Assembly: GCF_030656875.1 (NCBI RefSeq) | Contig: NZ_CP130943.1 | Coordinates: forward strand, 1,922,001 to 1,986,000 | DNA length: 64,000 nt | Direction: 5' to 3' | DNA from: Prescottella sp. R16 | GTDB taxonomy: Bacteria > Actinomycetota > Actinomycetes > Mycobacteriales > Mycobacteriaceae | Part shown: positions 34,227 through 43,481 of the stretch, piece after piece | Numbering within the stretch: the stretch's first letter is position 1 | Layout: every line of letters begins with the position of its first letter | Notes under the pieces: model-generated | Told to the model about the DNA's origin: nothing | What the model saw: only the letters and a program-made list of their open reading frames with translations | Database searches by the model: none | Made by a program: the position numbers and the translations under genes

Positions 34227-35927
34227 GTGAGCAACAGTCGAGAGCCGGCCCCCACACCCGCCCGTGACATCACCGTCGACCTGCTCGTCGTCGGGGCCGG
34301 GACGGGAATGGCCGCCGCCCTGACCGCGCACGAACTGGGCTTGTCCACGCTCGTCGTGGAGAAGACGAAGTACGTCGGTGGTTCGACCGCACGATCCGGT
34401 GGCGCGTTCTGGATTCCCGCGAATCCGGTTCTGCAGGAAGCCGGTGCCGGCGACACCCTCGAACGCGCCCGCACATACGTTCGTTCGGTGGTCGGAGACT
34501 CCGCCCCGGACAGCCGCGGCAGCGCGTTCCTCGACCACGGCGCCGCCACCGTCGAGATGCTGCGGCGCACCACGCCGATGCGGTTCTTCTGGGCCGAGGA
34601 GTACTCCGACTACCACCCCGAACTGCCCGGCGGATCGGCGCGGGGCCGCACGTGCGAGTGCCTGCCGTTCGACGCCTCCGTGCTCGGCGCCGAACGTGCC
34701 CGGCTCCGCCCCGGCGTGATGGAAGCCCCGGTCCCGATGCCGACGACGGGTGCGGACTACAAGTGGATGAACCTCGTCGCGCGGGTGCCGTCCAAGGGGC
34801 TGCCGCGGATCGTCAAGCGGGCTGCACAGGGGATCGGTGGCCTCGCCCTGAAGCGGGAGTACACGGCCGGCGGACAGGCCCTCGCCGCCGGACTGTTCGC
34901 CGGCGTGCTCGCCGCGAAGATTCCGGTCTGGACCGAGACGTCCCTGACCGGGCTGGTCACCGACGGGGACACCGTGACCGGTGCGGTCGTCGAGCAGAAC
35001 GGTCGGGAGGTGACCGTGACGGCCCGGCGGGGCGTGATCCTGTCGACCGGCGGCTTCGACCACGACATGGGCATGCGCCACAAGTTCCAGTCGGAGAACC
35101 TTGCCGATCACGAGAGCTTCGGAGCGGAGGGCAATACCGGTGACGGCATCCGGATCGCCCAGCAGGTGGGCGCGGACATCGGGCTCATGGACCAGGCCTG
35201 GTGGTTCCCGGCCGTCGCCGCGCTGCCGGGCCGGGACCCTCTGGTCATGTTGGCGGAACGGTCGCTGCCGGGCTCGTTCGTCGTCGACCACACCGGTCGC
35301 CGGTTCGTCAACGAGTCCACCGACTACATGTCGTTCGGTCAGCGTCTCCTCGAACGCGAACGTGCCGGGGACCCGGTCGAGTCGATGTGGATCGTCTTCG
35401 ACCAGGCGTACCGCAACAGCTACATCTTCGCGGCCGGGATCTTCCCTCGCCAGCCGCTGCCGCAGTCCTGGTACGACGCCGGTATCGCCCACCGGGCAGC
35501 GGATCCGGTGGCGCTCGCCCGCTCGGCCGGACTGCCCGAGGGGGCGTTCGCGGAGACGTTCCGCCGGTTCAACGAGGCCGCGGCGGCCGGTGTCGACACG
35601 GACTTCCGGCGTGGTGCCAGCGCCTACGACCGTTACTACGGTGACCCCACGATCACCCCGAACCCGAACCTGCGTCCGCTGACGAAGGGGTCGTACTACG
35701 CGGTGAAGATGACGCTCAGCGATCTCGGCACGTGCGGTGGTGTCCGGGCCGACGAGCGCGGTCGAGTGCTCCGGGAGGACGGGAGCACCGTCGCGGGCCT
35801 CTACGCGATCGGCAACACGGCGGCCAACGCCTTCGGGAACACCTACCCGGGTGCCGGCGCGACGATCGGGCAGGGACTCGTCTACGGGTACATCGCGGCC
35901 CACGACGCCGCGCGGCGCGCCGACTGA
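34227..35927 (+). CDS. KstD-like FAD-dependent 3-ketosteroid dehydrogenase
   Basis: 566 residues. The N-terminal FAD motif is DLLVVGAGTGMAAALTA followed by EKTKYVGGSTARSGG. The C-terminal region has SYYAVKMTLSDLGTCGG and GLYAIGNTAANAFGNTYPGAG, the pattern of 3-ketosteroid delta-1-dehydrogenases. These introduce the C1-C2 double bond in ring A of 3-ketosteroids during sterol degradation. Other members of the fumarate reductase/KstD family act on different substrates, so substrate is uncertain. GTG 34227 is preferred because AGGAG (34215-34219) is seven bases before it; a GTG at 34221 is too close. It separates yebC from ruvC. Confidence 0.82.
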   Translation: MSNSREPAPTPARDITVDLLVVGAGTGMAAALTAHELGLSTLVVEKTKYVGGSTARSGGAFWIPANPVLQEAGAGDTLERARTYVRSVVGDSAPDSRGSAFLDHGAATVEMLRRTTPMRFFWAEEYSDYHPELPGGSARGRTCECLPFDASVLGAERARLRPGVMEAPVPMPTTGADYKWMNLVARVPSKGLPRIVKRAAQGIGGLALKREYTAGGQALAAGLFAGVLAAKIPVWTETSLTGLVTDGDTVTGAVVEQNGREVTVTARRGVILSTGGFDHDMGMRHKFQSENLADHESFGAEGNTGDGIRIAQQVGADIGLMDQAWWFPAVAALPGRDPLVMLAERSLPGSFVVDHTGRRFVNESTDYMSFGQRLLERERAGDPVESMWIVFDQAYRNSYIFAAGIFPRQPLPQSWYDAGIAHRAADPVALARSAGLPEGAFAETFRRFNEAAAAGVDTDFRRGASAYDRYYGDPTITPNPNLRPLTKGSYYAVKMTLSDLGTCGGVRADERGRVLREDGSTVAGLYAIGNTAANAFGNTYPGAGATIGQGLVYGYIAAHDAARRAD

Positions 35928-36239
35928 CCCGGTCGGCCGGGGGTCGTCCGCAGTGCCGGGAGTCGGCGCCGCGGACGGCCTCGTGGCCGGGTGGCGCCGG
36001 CGGACGGTAGTCGGGCGGGCAGTGTTCCGGTGGGTGGAATCTCGTGTGGTGATCGGGTCCCCCGGCCCGCGAGCCTCGTCTAAGACAGCTCGACTTACTC
36101 GGTGCTGCGGGACGTACGCGGCGCGACGACGAGGGATGGGCGCCACGGTGGCGACTGCGGACCTGGACGTCGCACACCCGTCGTTTAAGACGCTTTGTAT
36201 TAATCAAGTGCTCGAATGTGCATGCACAAGGAGGCCTGG
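35928..36239. other. 312-base gap with a repeated TCGTYTAAGAC motif
   Basis: No gene seen. Two matching motifs, TCGTCTAAGACAG (36077-36089) and TCGTTTAAGACGC (36181-36193), lie 104 bases apart; the cores GTCTTAGAC/GTYTAAGAC are near-palindromic. An AT-rich patch follows (TTGTATTAATCAAG), then AAGGAGG (36228-36234), a full ribosome binding site for the DUF1254 gene. The repeats are candidate operators. Confidence 0.55.
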
Positions 36240-37748
36240 ATGTACCCGACGAAAAGATCGATCATCGGAATCGCCGCACTGCCGTCCGTTCTCACGCCGA
36301 TCGGTGGGTGCGGTTCGGCGGCATCCGGCGAAGCACAGGCAGGACCGATCGACTCGGCGCTCTCGGGCGAGGAGGTCGCCGCCCTGACCGAGGAGGCGTT
36401 CTACTGGGGCCTGAACATCGCCGGCTACTACGAGTTGCGGTACGTGTACACCCAGCTGGAGGGGCAACCCGCCTACCGGGGTGTCAATCGCATGCAGCCG
36501 CAGATGAACCTGTTCGACGCGAAGACCCGGTTCGCCACGACGGTCAACGCGTCGACCCTCTACAGCGGCGGTGCTTTCGACACGTCGGCGGAGCCGATCG
36601 TGATCGAGACCCCGGCAGTCACCGACGGCCGGTACTGGAGTCTGCAGGCCGGCGATCAGAACGCGGACTACTTCTTCAAGGCGGGCTCCCAGTTCACCGG
36701 CAACGACCCGCAGCGGTACGTGATCGTCGGTCCGTCCTGGCGCGGGGACCTTCCGGCCGGCTTCAAGGGCACCGAGATCATCCGCGCGACCTCCGACTCG
36801 TTCACCCTCGCGGTCCGGGTCGCGGTGACGACCCGCGACGACGCCGACATGACCGCCGCGCGGGAAACGGTGGCCGGGGTCCACGCCGCGCCGCTGAGCC
36901 TGTGGACCGCGAACGGGGGACGGGTACCGCCGCTGGCCGAGCAGCCCGTCGTCAAGGGCGACTACCGCACCTTCCCCCGCATGGACCAGATCTCCGACAT
37001 CGGCAAATCGATGACCGCGATCGACTACCTGCAGCTGCTGAGCCTGTCGATCAACGATCCGTCGCTCACCCGACGCACCGACTCGGTCAAGGAAACCGAG
37101 ACGCTCGAGCGGCTCGCGCGTCTCGGTCTGGAGGAAGGGGTGATCTTCGACCCGGCACAGGTCACCGACGAACAGAAGGCGAGCATCGACGAGGGCTTCG
37201 CCCGCGCCCGCACAACCGCCAAGAAGGCGTTCGAAGACACCCAGATCGACATGAACGGGTGGAAGCTGCAGTCGAGCCTGTTCTTCGACGATCTCGACTA
37301 CGTCGCCAAGGCCGGCGCCGACGACGTCGCGTGGGGGACGCCCGTCCCGTACGACTCCCACACCATCGCATACGTTTTCGACGACAGCGAGGGACGCCCG
37401 CTCGACGGGAGGAACAACTACACCCTCACCCTCGACACGAACGACCTGCCGCCCACGACGGAGTTCTGGGAACTGCCGGTCTACGACTCGGCCGGGTACT
37501 TCATCGACAACCCCGTCGACCGGTACAGCACGACCAGCGAACTACTGAAAGCAGGCGCCTACTCCGTCGTGGACGGCAAGGTCACCTTCTACCTCCAGCC
37601 CGACCCTCCGACCGACCCCGAGCAGGCCCGCAACTGGCTGCCCACCTCACGCGACGACGCATTTCGGCTGGCCGCCCGCTTCTACGGTCCGACCACGGGC
37701 CTGATCGACGGCACGTACCCGATGCCCGGAATCGTCCGCGTCCGGTAG
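36240..37748 (+). CDS. DUF1254/DUF1214 lipoprotein
   Basis: 502 residues. The signal peptide ends in PIGGCGS, a plausible lipobox, so probably membrane-anchored outside the cell. An N-terminal DUF1254 domain (about 45-190, [20 protein letters not shown]) and a C-terminal DUF1214 domain (about 370-495, ending [20 protein letters not shown]) are clear. The function of the family is unknown. ATG 36240 has an ideal AAGGAGG five bases upstream; the ATG at 36216 lies before the ribosome binding site and is rejected. It follows the KstD-like gene after a 312-base gap. Confidence 0.9.
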   Translation: MYPTKRSIIGIAALPSVLTPIGGCGSAASGEAQAGPIDSALSGEEVAALTEEAFYWGLNIAGYYELRYVYTQLEGQPAYRGVNRMQPQMNLFDAKTRFATTVNASTLYSGGAFDTSAEPIVIETPAVTDGRYWSLQAGDQNADYFFKAGSQFTGNDPQRYVIVGPSWRGDLPAGFKGTEIIRATSDSFTLAVRVAVTTRDDADMTAARETVAGVHAAPLSLWTANGGRVPPLAEQPVVKGDYRTFPRMDQISDIGKSMTAIDYLQLLSLSINDPSLTRRTDSVKETETLERLARLGLEEGVIFDPAQVTDEQKASIDEGFARARTTAKKAFEDTQIDMNGWKLQSSLFFDDLDYVAKAGADDVAWGTPVPYDSHTIAYVFDDSEGRPLDGRNNYTLTLDTNDLPPTTEFWELPVYDSAGYFIDNPVDRYSTTSELLKAGAYSVVDGKVTFYLQPDPPTDPEQARNWLPTSRDDAFRLAARFYGPTTGLIDGTYPMPGIVRVR

Positions 37749-37800
37749 CCGGGGTCGCCGACCGACTGCGTGTCGGTACCCGCCCGCGCCCACCTCCCGC

Positions 37801-37821
37801 TATGCTCGAACAACTGTTCGG
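37801..37821 (+). promoter_or_regulatory. LexA (SOS) box and -10 element of ruvCAB
   Basis: TCGAAC-AACT-GTTCGG (37806-37821) matches the actinobacterial LexA consensus TCGAAC-N4-GTTCGA at 11 of 12 fixed positions. It directly abuts and overlaps TATGCT (37801-37806), a good -10 element, so LexA binding would block the promoter. It lies 23 bases before the ruvC GTG. Confidence 0.85.
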
Positions 37822-37843
37822 AAATGGTGTGAGAGGTGGGCGC

Positions 37844-38425
37844 GTGCGTGTCTTCGGTGTCGACCCGGGCCTGACCCGATGCGGTTTCGGAGTCGTCGAC
37901 GCCGGCCGGGGCCGGGAGGTGCGGCCGGTGGCGGTCGACGTGATCCGGACGCCGCCGGACATGGAGCTGGCGTCGCGGCTGCTCGGGATCTCGAATGCCG
38001 CCGAGGAGTGGCTCGACCGGTACCGGCCCACCGTCGTCGCGGTCGAGCGGGTGTTCTCGCAGCACAACGTGAGCACCGCGATGGGTACGGCGCAGGCGGG
38101 CGGGGTGGTGGCCCTGGCGGCCGCCAAACGCGGAATCCCGGTGTGTTTCCACACACCCAGCCAGGTCAAGTCGGCGGTCACCGGCAGCGGCACCGCCGAC
38201 AAGAAGCAGGTCACCGCGATGGTCACCCGCATCCTCGGACTCGACACCGCACCCAAGCCCGCCGACGCGGCCGACGCCCTCGCGCTCGCGATCTGTCATT
38301 GTTGGCGCGCCCCGATGCTCGACCGGATGGCGGCCGCGGAAGCCGCCGCGGCCGAACAGAAACGACGCTACGAGATGCGACTGGCGGCCATGCGCACGCA
38401 GGCCGGGAAGGCTGGAACACGGTGA
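37844..38425 (+). CDS. ruvC: Crossover junction endodeoxyribonuclease RuvC
   Basis: 193 residues; resolves Holliday junctions as a dimer. Acidic active-site residues are visible in [22 protein letters not shown] and [17 protein letters not shown] 37844 has GAGAGG at good spacing; the in-frame ATG at 37802 lies inside the -10/LexA region and is rejected. First gene of ruvCAB, 13 bases before ruvA. Confidence 0.96.
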   Translation: MRVFGVDPGLTRCGFGVVDAGRGREVRPVAVDVIRTPPDMELASRLLGISNAAEEWLDRYRPTVVAVERVFSQHNVSTAMGTAQAGGVVALAAAKRGIPVCFHTPSQVKSAVTGSGTADKKQVTAMVTRILGLDTAPKPADAADALALAICHCWRAPMLDRMAAAEAAAAEQKRRYEMRLAAMRTQAGKAGTR

Positions 38426-38438
38426 AGGCAGGAATGCG

Positions 38439-39041
38439 GTGATCGCGTCGGTACGGGGCGAGGTCCTCGACATCGGACTGGACCACGCGGTGCTCGAGGC
38501 CGCCGGCGTCGGCTACCGGGTCAACACGACCCCCGCCACGCTCGCGACGCTGCGCCGCGGCGAGGAGTCCCGGCTGCTGACGTCGATGATCGTCCGCGAG
38601 GACTCGATGACGCTGTACGGGTTCGCCGACGCCGAGTCCCGCGACCTGTTCGGCCTGCTGCAGACCGTGACCGGAGTCGGCCCGCGGCTCGCGATGGCCG
38701 TGCTGTCCGTCCTCGAACCGGATGCGTTGCGGGCGGCGCTCGTGGACGGCAACATCACGGTACTGACCCGGGTGCCCGGCATCGGTAAGCGCGGCGCCGA
38801 ACGGATGATCGTCGAACTGCGCGACAAGGTCGAGTCGGTGGCGACGGCGACCGGTCTGCCCGGCGCCCCCGGCGGATCGTCGACCGGGTTGCGCGACCAG
38901 GTCGTCGAGGCGCTCGTCGGGCTCGGTTTCCGCGCCGATCAGGCGGAGAAGGCCACCGACACCGTCGCCGCCGCCGACCCGGACGCCACCACGTCGGCGC
39001 TGCTGCGGTCGGCGCTCGCGCTGCTCGGGAAGACACGATGA
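38439..39041 (+). CDS. ruvA: Holliday junction branch migration protein RuvA
   Basis: 200 residues. The OB-fold N-terminal domain ([13 protein letters not shown]), helix-hairpin-helix domain ([29 protein letters not shown]) and C-terminal RuvB-contact domain are all present. It tetramerises on junctions and recruits RuvB. The GTG start is followed by a normal frame; its stop overlaps the ruvB ATG. Confidence 0.97.
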   Translation: MIASVRGEVLDIGLDHAVLEAAGVGYRVNTTPATLATLRRGEESRLLTSMIVREDSMTLYGFADAESRDLFGLLQTVTGVGPRLAMAVLSVLEPDALRAALVDGNITVLTRVPGIGKRGAERMIVELRDKVESVATATGLPGAPGGSSTGLRDQVVEALVGLGFRADQAEKATDTVAAADPDATTSALLRSALALLGKTR

Positions 39042-40126
39042 CCGAGGACTTCGGTGACGAATCCGCGGTCACCGCGGAGTTCGTGCACTCCGACGGCGAG
39101 ATCGAGGCGAGCCTGCGCCCGAAGTCGTTGTCCGACTTCATCGGTCAACCGCGGGTGCTCGAACAGTTGCAACTCGTGCTCACCGGCGCGAAACTGCGCG
39201 GTGGCACCCCCGACCACGTCCTGCTGTCCGGTCCGCCCGGTCTCGGCAAGACGAGCATGGCGATGATCATCGCCGCCGAACTGGGGACGTCGCTGCGGCT
39301 CACGTCCGGTCCGGCCCTCGAACGTGCCGGGGACCTGGCCGCGATGCTCAGCAACCTCGTCGAGGGCGACGTGCTGTTCATCGACGAGATCCACCGCATG
39401 GCACGGCCGGCGGAGGAGATGCTGTACCTGGCGATGGAGGACTTCCGGGTCGACGTGGTCGTCGGCAAGGGGCCGGGTGCGACGTCGATTCCCCTCGACA
39501 TCGCCCCGTTCACCCTCGTCGGTGCGACGACCCGGTCCGGTGCGCTCACCGGGCCGCTGCGCGACCGGTTCGGGTTCACCGCCCACATGGACTTCTACGA
39601 GCCCGACGAGTTGCAGCGCATCCTGCTGCGGTCGGCCGGGATTCTCGGAGTCGAGCTCGGCGAGGAGGCGAGCGCGGAGATCGCGGGGCGCTCCCGCGGC
39701 ACCCCGCGCATCGCGAACCGGCTGCTGCGCCGGGTGCGGGACTACGCGGAGGTGCGGGCCGACGGTGTCGTCACCCTCGACATCGCGAGGGCAGCGCTCG
39801 AGGTGTACGACGTCGACCCGCTCGGGCTCGACCGGCTGGACCGGGCCGTGCTCGGTGCGCTGGTGCGCAGTTTCGGGGGCGGGCCGGTGGGTGTGTCGAC
39901 GCTCGCGGTCGCGGTCGGGGAGGAGCCGAGCACCGTCGAGGAGGTGTGCGAACCGTTCCTGGTGCGGGCCGGCATGATCGCCCGCACCCCACGTGGCCGG
40001 GTCGCGACCGCCGCCGCCTGGTCCCAGCTGGGGTTGACGCCGCCGCCGGACGCCGCGATCGGGGGGATCGAGGTGCGGGCGCGGGAGCCGCATCCGGGCC
40101 TGTTCGACGGTGATGTGCCCGATTGA
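39038..40126 (+). CDS. ruvB: Holliday junction DNA helicase RuvB
   Basis: 362-residue AAA+ motor. Walker [12 protein letters not shown], Walker [10 protein letters not shown], sensor 1 VGATTRSG and the arginine-rich [20 protein letters not shown] are present, with the winged-helix C-terminus. Translationally coupled to ruvA (ATGA), under the LexA-regulated promoter. Confidence 0.98.
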   Translation: MTEDFGDESAVTAEFVHSDGEIEASLRPKSLSDFIGQPRVLEQLQLVLTGAKLRGGTPDHVLLSGPPGLGKTSMAMIIAAELGTSLRLTSGPALERAGDLAAMLSNLVEGDVLFIDEIHRMARPAEEMLYLAMEDFRVDVVVGKGPGATSIPLDIAPFTLVGATTRSGALTGPLRDRFGFTAHMDFYEPDELQRILLRSAGILGVELGEEASAEIAGRSRGTPRIANRLLRRVRDYAEVRADGVVTLDIARAALEVYDVDPLGLDRLDRAVLGALVRSFGGGPVGVSTLAVAVGEEPSTVEEVCEPFLVRAGMIARTPRGRVATAAAWSQLGLTPPPDAAIGGIEVRAREPHPGLFDGDVPD

Positions 40127-40229
40127 CCGGGTGCCCAATGGCACACTGGAACGGCGTGGCGCCGACCCGGCTCCGCGACGTGGCTCCGTGGCCACACCCG
40201 TGTGACGAAAACCGAGGACTGACTTCCTG

Positions 40230-40598
40230 ATGGAGATGCTTTTTCCGCTTCTGATTCTCGTTCTGCTGGTACCGATGTTTCTCGGTATCCGGCGTCAGAA
40301 GAAGGAGATGCAGAAGACCGTCCAGTTGCAGGATTCCCTGTCGATCGGTGATCGGGTGATGACGACGGCGGGCCTGCACGCCACCGTCGCCGGTCTCGCC
40401 GAGGGAACCGTCGACCTCGAGATCGCGCCCGGTGTCGTCACGACGTGGGCGCGGATGGTCGTGCGCGAGCGCATCACCGACAACGACACGGACGACGACG
40501 CCGGGACCACCGATGCGACCGGCACGTCCGGCGATCCGGCCTTCCCTCGCCGCGAGGAGTCCCCGGAGGACACGCAGCGTCGTCTCGACGGCGAATAA
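40230..40598 (+). CDS. yajC: Preprotein translocase subunit YajC
   Basis: 122 residues: one N-terminal membrane helix (MLFPLLILVLLVPMFLGI), then IRRQKKEMQKTVQLQDSLSI, GDRVMTTAGLHATVAG, a small beta domain, and an acidic Asp-rich tail. Auxiliary subunit of SecDF. A terminator separates it from secD, so transcription is at least partly independent. Confidence 0.94.
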   Translation: MEMLFPLLILVLLVPMFLGIRRQKKEMQKTVQLQDSLSIGDRVMTTAGLHATVAGLAEGTVDLEIAPGVVTTWARMVVRERITDNDTDDDAGTTDATGTSGDPAFPRREESPEDTQRRLDGE

Positions 40599-40607
40599 CG
40601 CAGTATC

Positions 40608-40648
40608 CGCCCTCTCCGGCAGGCCCACAGATCCTGCCGGAGAGGGCG
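40608..40648 (+). terminator. Terminator between yajC and secD
   Basis: A perfect 16-bp stem (CGCCCTCTCCGGCAGG with its complement) has a nine-base loop, starting nine bases after the yajC stop. Confidence 0.85.
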
Positions 40649-40689
40649 TGTTCACGCGGGGCCCTGCGCGCGTGGACACCGTCATCTGC

Positions 40690-40705
40690 TAGCTATTGCT
40701 AGCTG
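40690..40705 (+). promoter_or_regulatory. Candidate -10 region of secD with GCTAGC repeats
   Basis: TAGCTATTGCTAGCTG contains two -10-like hexamers ten bases apart (TAGCTA and TAGCTG), created by two GCTAGC palindromes. Located 45-60 bases before the secD GTG, after the yajC terminator, where a new promoter is needed. No clear -35. Confidence 0.4.
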
Positions 40706-40748
40706 TTTGCGTCAATCACGAAGAACGCATCGAGGAGACTGACAGACC

Positions 40749-42326
40749 GTGGCACCTTCGACAGGATCGGTGCACCCAGTGCGCACGCTCACCGTTTTCG
40801 CGGTGATCGTCGCGGCACTGTATGCCCTGGTCTTCTTCACCGGAGACAAGTCCCCGACCCCGGAACTGGGTATCGACCTGCAAGGCGGGACACGCGTCAC
40901 CCTCACCGCCCGCACCCCGGACGGCAGCACCCCCAGCCAGGACAGCCTGCGGCAGGCCCAGCGGATCATCGAGACCCGCGTCAACGGTCTCGGTGTGTCC
41001 GGTTCCGAGGTCGTCGTCGACGGCGACAACCTCGTGATCACCGTGCCCGGTGACGACAGTTCGCAGGCCAAGTCGCTGGGGCAGACGGCCCGGCTGTACA
41101 TCCGCCCGGTCCTCGGCTCGCAGCAGGCGCCCGCACCGGGCAGCGTGCCCGCACCCGAGACGGGGACGCCTGCCGAGGGGACACCCGAACCCGGTTCGCC
41201 GGAGGCCGCGGCCGCCGAGATCACCAAGGCGCAGGAGACCCGGCAGAGCCAGGACCCGACCGTGCAGCAGCAGGCGATGGCCGCGCTCGACTGCTCGATC
41301 CCGGACCCGTTGCAGGGCAACGACGATCCGGCGCTGCCGCTGGTCGCGTGCTCGACCGACGGCACCACCGTCTACCTGCTCGCCCCGAGCATCATCGACG
41401 GTCAGGAGATCTCGGACGCCACGTCCGGATTCAACTCGCAGCAGTCCCGCTACGAGGTGAGCCTGAGCTTCAAGTCCGGTGGTAGCGAGACGTGGGCACA
41501 GTTCACGTCGAGCAACATCGGCAAGCAGGCCGCGTTCACGCTCGACTCGAAGGTCGTCAGCGCGCCCGTCGTGCAGGGCGCCACCCCGGTCGGCAGTTCG
41601 ACGTCGATCACCGGCCAGTTCAACCAGACGCAGGCGCAGGAACTGGCGAACACCCTCAAGTACGGGTCGCTGCCGCTGTCGTTCTCGGCGTCCGAGGCCG
41701 AGACCGTGTCCGCGACCCTGGGCCTGGCGTCGCTCGAGGCCGGCCTGATCGCCGGCGCCGTCGGCCTGGTGCTGGTGCTCCTGTACTGCCTGGTCTACTA
41801 CCGCATGCTCGGCCTGCTGACCGCGCTGTCGCTGATCCTGTCCGGTGTCATGGTGTACGCGGTGATGGTCCTGCTCGGCCGTTACATCGGCTTCACCCTC
41901 GACCTCGCGGGCATCGCCGGCCTCATCATCGGTATCGGTATGACCGCCGACTCGTTCGTCGTGTTCTTCGAACGCATCAAGGACGAGATGCGGGAGGGTC
42001 GCAGCTTCCGTTCCGCCGTCCCGCGCGGCTGGGCGCGGGCCCGCCGCACCATCCTGTCCGGTAACGCGGTCAGCTTCATCGCCGCCGCGGTGCTGTACGT
42101 GCTGGCGATCGGCCAGGTCCGCGGCTTCGCGTTCACCCTCGGCCTCACCACGATCCTCGACGTGGTCGTGGTGTTCCTGGTGACGTGGCCGCTGGTCTAC
42201 ATGGCGTCGAAGTCCAAGTTCTGGTCGAAGCCGGGCATCAACGGTCTCGGCGCCGTCCAGCAGGTGGCGCGGGAACGCAAGCAGGTCGTGGCGTCGGCCA
42301 CCACCTCGTCCGAGACGGAGGCATGA
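40749..42326 (+). CDS. secD: Protein translocase subunit SecD
   Basis: 525 residues. First helix, then the conserved [12 protein letters not shown] (D1 motif), a large periplasmic-type domain with an inserted Pro/Glu-rich segment (about residues 130-165), and five C-terminal helices with [19 protein letters not shown]. Uses the proton gradient to complete export. Forms an operon with secF by ATGA overlap. Confidence 0.97.
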   Translation: MAPSTGSVHPVRTLTVFAVIVAALYALVFFTGDKSPTPELGIDLQGGTRVTLTARTPDGSTPSQDSLRQAQRIIETRVNGLGVSGSEVVVDGDNLVITVPGDDSSQAKSLGQTARLYIRPVLGSQQAPAPGSVPAPETGTPAEGTPEPGSPEAAAAEITKAQETRQSQDPTVQQQAMAALDCSIPDPLQGNDDPALPLVACSTDGTTVYLLAPSIIDGQEISDATSGFNSQQSRYEVSLSFKSGGSETWAQFTSSNIGKQAAFTLDSKVVSAPVVQGATPVGSSTSITGQFNQTQAQELANTLKYGSLPLSFSASEAETVSATLGLASLEAGLIAGAVGLVLVLLYCLVYYRMLGLLTALSLILSGVMVYAVMVLLGRYIGFTLDLAGIAGLIIGIGMTADSFVVFFERIKDEMREGRSFRSAVPRGWARARRTILSGNAVSFIAAAVLYVLAIGQVRGFAFTLGLTTILDVVVVFLVTWPLVYMASKSKFWSKPGINGLGAVQQVARERKQVVASATTSSETEA

Positions 42327-43477
42327 GCATGACCGAGTCGAACACCTCCGCGACGGTGCTGCCGCACCACAGTTGGCTGCAGCGGCTGTACACCGGCACC
42401 GGCGGATTCGAGGTCGTCGGGCGTCGCAAGTTCTACTACTGGCTGACCGGCGTCATCGTCGGCCTGTCGCTGCTGAGCATCGTGGTGCGCGGCTTCACCC
42501 TCGGCATCGAGTTCGAGGGCGGTACCCGTATCCAGTTCCCCGCCTCGGACGGGGCGAGCACCTCGCAGGTCGAGACCGTGTACTCCGACGCGCTCGGCAC
42601 CGACCCGGTGTCGGTGCAGACCGTCGGCTCCGGCGCGAGCGCGTCGGTGGAGATCCGCTCCGAGGCCCTCGACGCGGGCCAGGTGAACACGCTGCAGAAC
42701 GCGCTGTTCGACGCCTTCCATCCCGCCGACAAGAACGGTGAGGTGTCGAAGAACGCGATCAGTGTCGCCGACGTCAGCGAGACGTGGGGCGGCCAGATCA
42801 CGCAGAAGGCGCTCCTCGCGCTCGTCGTGTTCCTCGTGATCGTCAGCATCTACATCGCGATCCGCTTCGAGAGGGACATGGCGATCGCGGCGATCGTCTC
42901 GCTGTTCTTCGACATGATCGTCACCGCCGGCATCTACTCGATGGTCGGTTTCGAGGTCACCCCGGCCACCGTGATCGGCCTGCTCACCATTCTCGGTTTC
43001 TCGCTGTACGACACGGTCGTCGTGTTCGACAAGGTCGAGGAGAACACCCGCGGCATCCTGCACCTGAACCGGCGCACGTACGCCGAGCAGGCGAATCTGG
43101 CCGTCAACCAGACTCTGATGCGGTCGATCAACACCACCGTCATCTCGGTCCTGCCGGTGATCGCGCTGATGGTGGTCGCGGTGTGGCTCCTGGGCATCGG
43201 CACCCTCAAGGACCTGGCCCTGGTGCAGCTCGTCGGCATCATCGTCGGCGCCTACTCGTCGATCTTCACCGCGACACCACTGCTGGTGTCCATCAAGGAA
43301 CGCTGGGGGCCGGTGGCCGCACACACCGAGAAGGTGCTCGCCAAGCGGGCCGCGGCCGGTGAGCGGACGGGTACGGCGGCGTCGGCCGCGGCCGCGGCGG
43401 CGGTCCGGGCAGCGGCCCCCGTCACCCCGCGACCGGGGGCGACACCGACAGGAAAGCGCAACAAGAAGAGGCACTGA
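42323..43477 (+). CDS. secF: Protein translocase subunit SecF
   Basis: 384 residues with six helices. [12 protein letters not shown] is the counterpart of the SecD motif, and [19 protein letters not shown] is the conserved cytosolic-loop signature. The C-terminus is extended by about 50 Ala-, Pro- and Arg-rich residues. Start ATG overlaps the secD stop. Followed after four bases by the solute-binding lipoprotein. Confidence 0.97.
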   Translation: MSMTESNTSATVLPHHSWLQRLYTGTGGFEVVGRRKFYYWLTGVIVGLSLLSIVVRGFTLGIEFEGGTRIQFPASDGASTSQVETVYSDALGTDPVSVQTVGSGASASVEIRSEALDAGQVNTLQNALFDAFHPADKNGEVSKNAISVADVSETWGGQITQKALLALVVFLVIVSIYIAIRFERDMAIAAIVSLFFDMIVTAGIYSMVGFEVTPATVIGLLTILGFSLYDTVVVFDKVEENTRGILHLNRRTYAEQANLAVNQTLMRSINTTVISVLPVIALMVVAVWLLGIGTLKDLALVQLVGIIVGAYSSIFTATPLLVSIKERWGPVAAHTEKVLAKRAAAGERTGTAASAAAAAAVRAAAPVTPRPGATPTGKRNKKRH

Positions 43478-43481
43478 GACG

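Noticed and set aside
37802..37844. ATG 37802 as start of ruvC
   Set aside because: It overlaps the TATGCT -10 element and the LexA box, and the conserved protein begins at GTG 37844 with a ribosome site before it.
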